Below are positions 58,711 to 64,000 of a stretch of 64,000 nt of DNA, in pieces. The position numbers were made by a program, and so were the translations under genes. The stretch lies in NCBI RefSeq assembly GCF_900277125.1, contig NZ_OPYN01000184.1:14-64013 (forward strand). Direction: 5' to 3'. This DNA comes from Pseudomonas inefficax (GTDB lineage Bacteria; Pseudomonadota; Gammaproteobacteria; Pseudomonadales; Pseudomonadaceae). How positions within the stretch are numbered: position 1 is the stretch's first letter; every line of letters starts with the position of its first letter. The notes under the pieces are model-generated. The model saw nothing but the letters and a program-made list of their open reading frames with translations, ran no database searches and was not told the DNA's origin.

Positions 58711-59604
58711 ATGGCTAAAATCGGTTTCATCGGCACCGGCATCATGGGCAAGCCCATGGCTCAGAACCTGCAGAAAGCAGGTCACAGCATCTTCGTTTCC
58801 ACTCACCATGACGCTGCCCCGGCCGACCTGGTCGCCGCCGGTGCCGTGGCCCTGGCCAACCCGAAGGAAGTTGCCCAGGAAGCCGAGTTCATCATCGTCA
58901 TGGTTCCCGACACCCCGCAGGTCGAGAGCGTCCTGTTTGGTGAAAACGGCGTCGCCGAAGGCGTGGGCCCGAACAAGATCGTGATCGACATGAGCTCGAT
59001 CTCCCCTACCGCTACCAAAGCCTTCGCCGAGAAAATCAAGGCCACCGGCGCTGCCTACCTGGACGCCCCGGTGTCCGGCGGCGAAGTCGGCGCCAAGGCT
59101 GCGACCCTGAGCATCATGGTCGGTGGCTGCCCGAAAGCCTTCGAGCGCACCCTGCCGCTGTTCGAAGCCATGGGCAAGAACATCACCCGCGTCGGTGGCA
59201 ATGGCGACGGCCAGACCGCCAAGGTGGCCAACCAGATCATCGTTGCCCTGAACATCCAGGCCGTTGCCGAAGCCCTGTTGTTCGCCGCCAAGAATGGCGC
59301 CGACCCGGCCAAGGTACGTGAAGCACTGATGGGCGGCTTCGCCTCGTCGAAGATTCTCGAAGTGCACGCCGAGCGCATGATCAAGGGCACCTTCGACCCA
59401 GGGTTCCGCATCAACCTGCACCAGAAGGACCTGAACCTGGCCCTGCAGGGTGCCAAGGAACTGGGCATCAACCTGCCCAACACCTCCAATGCCCAGCAAG
59501 TGTTCAACACCTGCCAGGCCCTGGGTGGCGGCAACTGGGACCACTCGGCGCTGATCAAAGGCCTGGAGCACATGGCCAACTTCTCGATCCGCGACGACAA
59601 GTAA
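58711..59604 (+). CDS. glxR: Tartronate semialdehyde reductase
   Basis: This 297-residue NAD-linked enzyme of the beta-hydroxyacid dehydrogenase family reduces tartronate semialdehyde to D-glycerate. The Rossmann start is MAKIGFIGTGIMGKPMAQNL, the substrate loop DAPVSGGEVGAKAATLSIMVGG lies near 118 (key: DAPVSGGEVGA), and the catalytic Lys is in GQTAKVANQI near 171. It follows hyi across a REPIN. Confidence 0.95.
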   Translation: MAKIGFIGTGIMGKPMAQNLQKAGHSIFVSTHHDAAPADLVAAGAVALANPKEVAQEAEFIIVMVPDTPQVESVLFGENGVAEGVGPNKIVIDMSSISPTATKAFAEKIKATGAAYLDAPVSGGEVGAKAATLSIMVGGCPKAFERTLPLFEAMGKNITRVGGNGDGQTAKVANQIIVALNIQAVAEALLFAAKNGADPAKVREALMGGFASSKILEVHAERMIKGTFDPGFRINLHQKDLNLALQGAKELGINLPNTSNAQQVFNTCQALGGGNWDHSALIKGLEHMANFSIRDDK

Positions 59605-59621
59605 GTAATTTTTAGCCTTCA

Positions 59622-59717
59622 CCGGCCTCTTCGCGGGTGAACCCGCTCCCACAGGTTTTACGCTGTCTTCAGCCTCTGGGAGGCCCCTGTGGGAGCGGGT
59701 TTACCCGCGAAGAAGCC
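59622..59717. repeat. REPIN, family A
   Basis: An inverted pair with CGGCCTCTTCGCGGG arms lies just after glxR and before the ttuD leader hairpins. Confidence 0.85.
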
Positions 59718-59720
59718 AAC

Positions 59721-59752
59721 ACCTTTGAACCTGCGACCACAGGTTCAAAGGT
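59721..59752 (+). promoter_or_regulatory. Perfect 13-bp hairpin in the glxR-ttuD gap
   Basis: ACCTTTGAACCTG-CGACCA-CAGGTTCAAAGGT is a perfect stem-loop without a T tail. It directly precedes a terminator-like hairpin (59769-59813) and may be part of a regulatory leader or an mRNA processing site. Confidence 0.5.
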
Positions 59753-59768
59753 GGCACCGAGCAACACC

Positions 59769-59813
59769 CGCCCCTGGTTCGGCCTGCACGGAGGCAGTTC
59801 CAGGGGCGTTTTT
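59769..59813 (+). terminator. Terminator or attenuator before ttuD
   Basis: CGCCCCTGG (59769-59777) pairs with CCAGGGGCG (59800-59808), followed by five T. An inner GCCT/AGGC stem lies in the loop. It is 35 bases before the ttuD start, leaving no room for a separate promoter, so some read-through must occur if ttuD is to be expressed. Confidence 0.6.
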
Positions 59814-59847
59814 GATTCTGCAGAACAACAATAATTGGGAGCCTGCC

Positions 59848-61122
59848 ATGTCGGTCGATCCGCAAAAACTTCTCCGCGAGCTGTTCGACACAGCCATCGC
59901 CGCCGCCCACCCCCGCCAAGTCCTCGAACCCTACCTGCCCGCCGACCGCAGCGGCCGGGTCATCGTCATCGGTGCCGGCAAGGCCGCAGCCGCCATGGCC
60001 GAAGTGGTCGAGAAAAGCTGGCAGGGTGAAGTCTCCGGCCTGGTCGTAACCCGCTACGGCCACGGCGCCAACTGCCAGAAGATCGAGGTGGTCGAAGCCG
60101 CCCACCCGGTCCCCGATGCCGCTGGCCTGGCCGTGGCCAAGCGCGTGCTGGAACTGGTCAGCAACCTCAATGAAGACGACCGCGTCATCTTCCTGCTGTC
60201 CGGCGGTGGCTCGGCGCTGCTGGCCCTGCCCGCCGAAGGCCTGACCCTGGCCGACAAGCAGCAGATCAACAAGGCGCTGCTGAAATCCGGCGCCACCATC
60301 GGCGAGATGAACTGCGTGCGCAAGCACCTCTCGGCGATCAAGGGCGGCCGCCTGGCCAAGGCCTGCTGGCCGGCCACGGTGTACACCTATGCCATTTCCG
60401 ATGTACCGGGCGACCTCGCCACGGTGATCGCCTCCGGCCCTACCGTGGCCGACCCGAGCACCTCGGCCGATGCCCTGGCCATCCTCAAGCGCTACAACAT
60501 CGAAGCGCCCAAGGCCGTTATCGACTGGCTCAACAACCCAGCCTCGGAAACCGTCAAGGCCGATGACCCGGCCCTGGCCCGCAGCCACTTCCAGCTGATC
60601 GCCAAGCCCCAGCAGTCGCTCGAAGCCGCCGCGGTCAAAGCCCGCCAGGCCGGGTTCAGCCCGCTGATCCTCGGCGACCTGGAAGGCGAATCACGCGAAG
60701 TGGCCAAGGTGCACGCCGGTATCGCCCGGCAGATCGTCCAGCACGGCCAGCCGCTGAAGGCACCCTGCGTGATCCTGTCCGGCGGCGAAACCACCGTGAC
60801 CGTACGCGGCAATGGCCGTGGCGGGCGCAATGCCGAATTCCTGCTCAGCCTCACCGAAAGCCTGAAAGGCCTGCCGGGCGTGTACGCCCTGGCCGGTGAC
60901 ACCGACGGTATCGATGGCTCGGAAGAAAACGCCGGCGCCTTCATGACCCCGGCCAGCTACGCCCGTGCCGAAGCCCTGGGCCTGTCGGCCAGCGATGAAC
61001 TGGACAACAACAACGGCTACGGCTATTTCGCCGCGCTGGATGCGCTGATCGTCACCGAGCCGACCCGCACCAACGTCAACGACTTCCGCGCCATCCTGAT
61101 CCTCGAGACTGCCCAATCATGA
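59848..61122 (+). CDS. ttuD: Glycerate 2-kinase, MOFRL family (TtuD)
   Basis: This 424-residue protein has the glycerate 2-kinase/MOFRL fold: GAGKAAAAMAEVVE near residue 36, LLSGGGSALLALP near 113, and the C-terminal MOFRL segment LSGGETTVTVRGNGRGGRN near 310 with DTDGIDG near 351. It is often annotated hydroxypyruvate reductase (TtuD), but the family phosphorylates glycerate to 2-phosphoglycerate. The start at 59848 follows TTGGGAG; the longer frame crosses the hairpins. Its stop overlaps the pykF start. Confidence 0.88.
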   Translation: MSVDPQKLLRELFDTAIAAAHPRQVLEPYLPADRSGRVIVIGAGKAAAAMAEVVEKSWQGEVSGLVVTRYGHGANCQKIEVVEAAHPVPDAAGLAVAKRVLELVSNLNEDDRVIFLLSGGGSALLALPAEGLTLADKQQINKALLKSGATIGEMNCVRKHLSAIKGGRLAKACWPATVYTYAISDVPGDLATVIASGPTVADPSTSADALAILKRYNIEAPKAVIDWLNNPASETVKADDPALARSHFQLIAKPQQSLEAAAVKARQAGFSPLILGDLEGESREVAKVHAGIARQIVQHGQPLKAPCVILSGGETTVTVRGNGRGGRNAEFLLSLTESLKGLPGVYALAGDTDGIDGSEENAGAFMTPASYARAEALGLSASDELDNNNGYGYFAALDALIVTEPTRTNVNDFRAILILETAQS

Positions 61123-62534
61123 CGCCTGATAAAAAAGTCAAAATCCTCGCGACCCTTGGCCCTGCGATCAAAGGCATCGACGACATCCGCCAACTGGTAG
61201 AAGCCGGGGTGAACATCTTCCGCCTCAACTTCAGCCACGGCGAGCACGCCGACCACGCCCTGCGCTACCAGTGGATCCGCGAAGTCGAGCAACAACTGAA
61301 CTACCCGCTGGGTATCCTCATGGACCTGCAAGGGCCGAAGCTGCGCGTCGGCCGCTTTGCCGACGGCAAGGTGCAGCTGCAGCGCGGCCAGGCCTTGCGC
61401 CTGGACCTGGACAACACCCCGGGCGACAGCCACCGGGTCAACCTGCCACACCCCGAGATCATCGCCGCCCTCGAGCCGGGCATGGACCTGCTGCTGGACG
61501 ACGGCAAGCTGCGCCTGCGCGTAACCGCCAAGCACAGCGACGCCATCGACACCAAAGTACTGGCCGGTGGCGAGCTGTCCGATCGCAAGGGTGTCAACGT
61601 GCCGCAAGCGGTACTCGACCTCTCCCCGCTCACCGAGAAAGACCGCCGCGACCTGGCCTTCGGCCTGGAGCTGGGCGTGGACTGGGTGGCCCTGTCGTTC
61701 GTGCAACGCCCGGAAGACATCATCGAAGCACGCCAGCTGATCGGTGACCGTGCCTACCTGATGGCGAAGATCGAAAAACCATCGGCAGTCGAACAGTTGC
61801 AGGCCATCGCGGAGCTTGCAGACGCGATCATGGTGGCCCGTGGCGACCTGGGCGTGGAAGTGCCAGCCGAAAGCGTGCCGCAGATCCAGAAACGCATCAT
61901 CGGCACCTGCCGCCAACTGGGCAAGCCGGTGGTTGTGGCCACGCAGATGCTCGAATCCATGCGTTTCTCGCCAGCACCGACCCGCGCCGAGGTCACCGAC
62001 GTGGCCAACGCCGTGGCCGAAGGTGCCGATGCGGTGATGCTGTCGGCCGAGACTGCCTCGGGTGAGTACCCGCTGGAAGCCGTGCAGATGATGAGCAAGA
62101 TCATCCGCCAGGTGGAGAACGGCCCGGACTACCAGGCCCAGCTCGACGTTGGCCGGCCGAAGGCCGAGGCCACCGTGTCGGACGCCATCAGCTGCGCCAT
62201 CCGCCGTATCAGCGGCATCCTGCCGGTTGCGGTGCTGGTCAACTACAGCGAGTCGGGCGCCTCGACCCTGCGCGCGGCACGCGAGCGGCCGCGGGCACCA
62301 ATCCTCAACCTGACGCCGAACCTGAACACCGCACGCCGTTTGAGCGTGGCGTGGGGCGTGCATTCGGTGGTCAACGACCGCCTGCGTCAGGTTGATGAAG
62401 TGGTGTCGACCGCCCTGGAAATCGCCCAGGCACAAGGCATGGCCAGCCGTGGCGACACGCTGCTGATTACTGCTGGTGTGCCTTTCGGCAAGCCGGGGTC
62501 GACTAACACGCTGCGGATCGAGACTCTGATCTGA
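61119..62534 (+). CDS. pykF: Pyruvate kinase
   Basis: This 471-residue enzyme turns phosphoenolpyruvate and ADP into pyruvate and ATP, the last step of glyoxylate use here. Recognisable parts are ILATLGPAIKGID, RLNFSHGEHADH near residue 32, the active site MAKIEKPSAVEQLQ near 211, MVARGDLGVEVP near 238 and VVVATQMLESM. It is coupled to ttuD (ATGA overlap). A second pyruvate kinase would be expected elsewhere in the genome. Confidence 0.94.
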   Translation: MTPDKKVKILATLGPAIKGIDDIRQLVEAGVNIFRLNFSHGEHADHALRYQWIREVEQQLNYPLGILMDLQGPKLRVGRFADGKVQLQRGQALRLDLDNTPGDSHRVNLPHPEIIAALEPGMDLLLDDGKLRLRVTAKHSDAIDTKVLAGGELSDRKGVNVPQAVLDLSPLTEKDRRDLAFGLELGVDWVALSFVQRPEDIIEARQLIGDRAYLMAKIEKPSAVEQLQAIAELADAIMVARGDLGVEVPAESVPQIQKRIIGTCRQLGKPVVVATQMLESMRFSPAPTRAEVTDVANAVAEGADAVMLSAETASGEYPLEAVQMMSKIIRQVENGPDYQAQLDVGRPKAEATVSDAISCAIRRISGILPVAVLVNYSESGASTLRAARERPRAPILNLTPNLNTARRLSVAWGVHSVVNDRLRQVDEVVSTALEIAQAQGMASRGDTLLITAGVPFGKPGSTNTLRIETLI

Positions 62535-62542
62535 GAATGCCG

Positions 62543-62666
62543 GGGGCGCTTTGCGCCCCATTCGCAGCACAAGGCTGCTCCTACAAAGGGACCGCGAAAG
62601 CCTCCTGCTCCACGGTCCCTTTGTAGGAGCAGCCTTGTGCTGCGAATGGAGGGCAAAGCCCTCCCC
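62543..62666. repeat. REPIN, family C
   Basis: CGGGGGCGCTTTGCGCCCC starts the element, and its arms are ATTCGCAGCACAAGGCTGCT. It is the same family as 42788-42893. Confidence 0.85.
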
Positions 62667-62747
62667 GAACACAGAAACACCAGACCTGCGGAAAACCCGA
62701 GGCCCAAAGAGGCCCACCGCTCCCCATCAACCTCACTGACTGCCCCG

Positions 62748-63620
62748 ATGTACACCAAAAATTTCGTCAACCCGTGCCCCGACTGGGCAACGGCGTTACT
62801 CAACGGCTTCAGCCAGGTGCTGCTGCTGCGCAACCCTCTGTGCGGCCTGTGCTGCCTGCTGGCCATCCTGCTGACCGCCCCAAGTCTGGTCGGCGGCGCC
62901 CTGCTCGGCGCCCTGGCCGGCCTGCTCACCGCCCAGGCACGCGGCTACGACCGTGCCGACCGCCAGGCCGGCCTGTACTGCTACAACGGCGTGCTGATCG
63001 GCATCCTGATCAGCGCCGTGCTGCCCTGGTCGGTCATCCTGCCGCCACTGATCATCGCCGCTGGCGGCCTGTCCAGCATCATCACCCACCAATGGCGCAA
63101 GCGCGGCGGCAAGCTGCTGATCGCCTACACCGCACCCTTCGTGCTGCTTGGCTGGGCCACCCTGCTGCTCGCCAGCCCCTCGCCCAGCGGCTTCGTCGAA
63201 GCCGACCCGCTGTACGCGCTGGCGCGCGGCGTGGGCCAGATCTTCCTGCTCGACCAGCCCCTGGCCGGCCTGCTGATCATCATCGGCATGTTCATCGCCA
63301 ACCCTTATGCGGCCATGTGGGCAGTGATCGGTTCGGCCATCGGCGGCGGCGTGGCACTGCTCGCCGACCAGGCGCAAGCCGCCTGGCTGGGCCTGTACGG
63401 TTTCAACGCCGCGCTGGCGGCGCTGGCGTTCAGCAGGCAGGGTGAAAAGCCGTGGGTGACACTGCTGGCCATCGCCCTGGCCCTGCTGCTGCAACCCCTG
63501 TTCAAGCTGCTACCGGTACCCGGCCTGACCGCGCCCTTTGTCGCCGCCTGCTGGCTGATGCATCTGGGCAGCCATCTGGCCCAGCCCAGGCAGCGTGACG
63601 CCAGCCGCTTGCACAGCTGA
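62748..63620 (+). CDS. Urea transporter
   Basis: This 290-residue integral membrane protein matches the urea transporter (UT) family. It shows two homologous halves with LRNPLCGLCCLLAILL near residue 30 and the conserved GLYCYNGVLIGI and GLYGFNAALAALAF segments, each with the LXGXNXXL-like loop. It follows the pathway that releases urea, so it could export or retain urea. The start at 62748 is used; the longer frame crosses the REPIN. Confidence 0.85.
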   Translation: MYTKNFVNPCPDWATALLNGFSQVLLLRNPLCGLCCLLAILLTAPSLVGGALLGALAGLLTAQARGYDRADRQAGLYCYNGVLIGILISAVLPWSVILPPLIIAAGGLSSIITHQWRKRGGKLLIAYTAPFVLLGWATLLLASPSPSGFVEADPLYALARGVGQIFLLDQPLAGLLIIIGMFIANPYAAMWAVIGSAIGGGVALLADQAQAAWLGLYGFNAALAALAFSRQGEKPWVTLLAIALALLLQPLFKLLPVPGLTAPFVAACWLMHLGSHLAQPRQRDASRLHS

Positions 63621-63665
63621 AATGCAAGCCCTAGGCTCAGCCCATCGCTTTTGTGGAACGAGCCA

Positions 63666-64000
63666 ATGAACAACCCTGCGAGCCTGCGCGAGCAGCTCTA
63701 CATCATCGTCTTCCAGACCGATACCGTGGCTGGAAGACGCTTCGACAAGATCCTCCTGCTGATCATCCTGGCCAGCCTGGTCACAGTGATCCTCGACAGC
63801 ATCGACGAGGTGCACCAAGGCTATGCCGGCCTGCTGGCGGGCATCGAGTGGGGTTTTACCGCGATCTTCCTGGCCGAGTACCTCACCCGCCTGTACTGCT
63901 CGCCCAAGCCGCTGCGCTATGCCTTCAGCTTTTATGGCCTGGTCGATCTGCTGGCGATCGTGCCGGGGATCATCGCGCTGTACTACAGCGACGCCCAGTA
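63666..64000 (+). CDS. Ion transporter/voltage-gated channel family, partial
   Basis: The first 111 codons are in the window; the gene runs off the right edge. The product begins MNNPASLREQLYIIVFQTDT and shows helices KILLLIILASLVTVILDSI (about 28-46), a second near 60-76 with IEWGFTAIFLAEYLTRLY, and a third with YGLVDLLAIVPGIIALYY. This matches S1-S3 of bacterial Ion_trans potassium-channel-like proteins. The pore is beyond the edge, so ion selectivity cannot be seen. Confidence 0.75.
   Translation, partial: MNNPASLREQLYIIVFQTDTVAGRRFDKILLLIILASLVTVILDSIDEVHQGYAGLLAGIEWGFTAIFLAEYLTRLYCSPKPLRYAFSFYGLVDLLAIVPGIIALYYSDAQ

Overview
The window is chromosomal DNA of a fluorescent Pseudomonas, most likely the Pseudomonas putida group. 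Three things support this: GC-rich coding with P. putida-like proteins, a gene order that matches from memory the KT2440 stretch from pvdL to the gcl operon, and about twenty inverted-pair REP elements of the P. putida type. No phage, insertion sequence, CRISPR array, tRNA or rRNA was seen. The only RNA gene recognised is 4.5S/SRP RNA.

Layout. (1) 1-2.1 kb is a pyoverdine edge: the first codons of pvdL on the minus strand, a Fur-controlled ECF sigma factor, and a siderophore-type acetyltransferase. PvdS-type promoters precede pvdL and the acetyltransferase. (2) 2.1-4.8 kb holds a solute-binding protein, a DEDDh exonuclease, ppnP and an alpha/beta hydrolase. (3) 4.9-20.0 kb is a microaerobic respiration block: two tandem cbb3 oxidase operons (ccoNOQP twice), assembly genes ccoG, ccoH, ccoI and ccoS, a DsbD-2-like membrane protein, hemN and anr. 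ANR-type boxes lie before ccoN-1, ccoN-2, ccoG and hemN. (4) 20.0-35.6 kb is housekeeping: apt, recR, ybaB, dnaX, a small accessory patch (solute-binding protein, DUF2938/MerR pair, two lipoproteins), 4.5S RNA, ligA, zipA, smc and a GntR regulator adjoining smc. (5) 35.8-53.3 kb is purine catabolism: xdhABC, guaD, aqpZ, the GntR repressor gclR, an AzgA-type permease, hiuH, puuE, uraD, allA, puuD, an NCS2 permease and two Tsx-like outer-membrane proteins. (6) 53.4-62.5 kb holds a DUF808 protein and a RutR-like regulator, followed by the glyoxylate-to-pyruvate route glcG-like/gcl-hyi-glxR-ttuD-pykF. (7) The window ends with a urea transporter and the first part of an ion channel gene.

How it works together. 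Guanine and xanthine are oxidised to urate (guaD, xdhABC). PuuD, HiuH, UraD and PuuE then carry urate to allantoate, and AllA releases glyoxylate plus urea. Glyoxylate is condensed by Gcl and taken through Hyi, GlxR, TtuD and PykF to pyruvate. No allantoicase gene is present between uraD and allA. A palindrome with core TTGTAYACAA occurs twice in each of three divergent promoter regions (gclR/permease, hiuH/puuE, glcG-like/gcl), which is strong sequence evidence for one GclR regulon joining purine and glyoxylate metabolism. An eighth-class curiosity is that one exact copy of this operator also lies upstream of ccoN-2. Other points worth attention are an attenuator-like double hairpin between glxR and ttuD, ANR and PvdS sites buried in neighbouring coding sequence, and blocks of identity suggesting gene conversion between the two cco operons.
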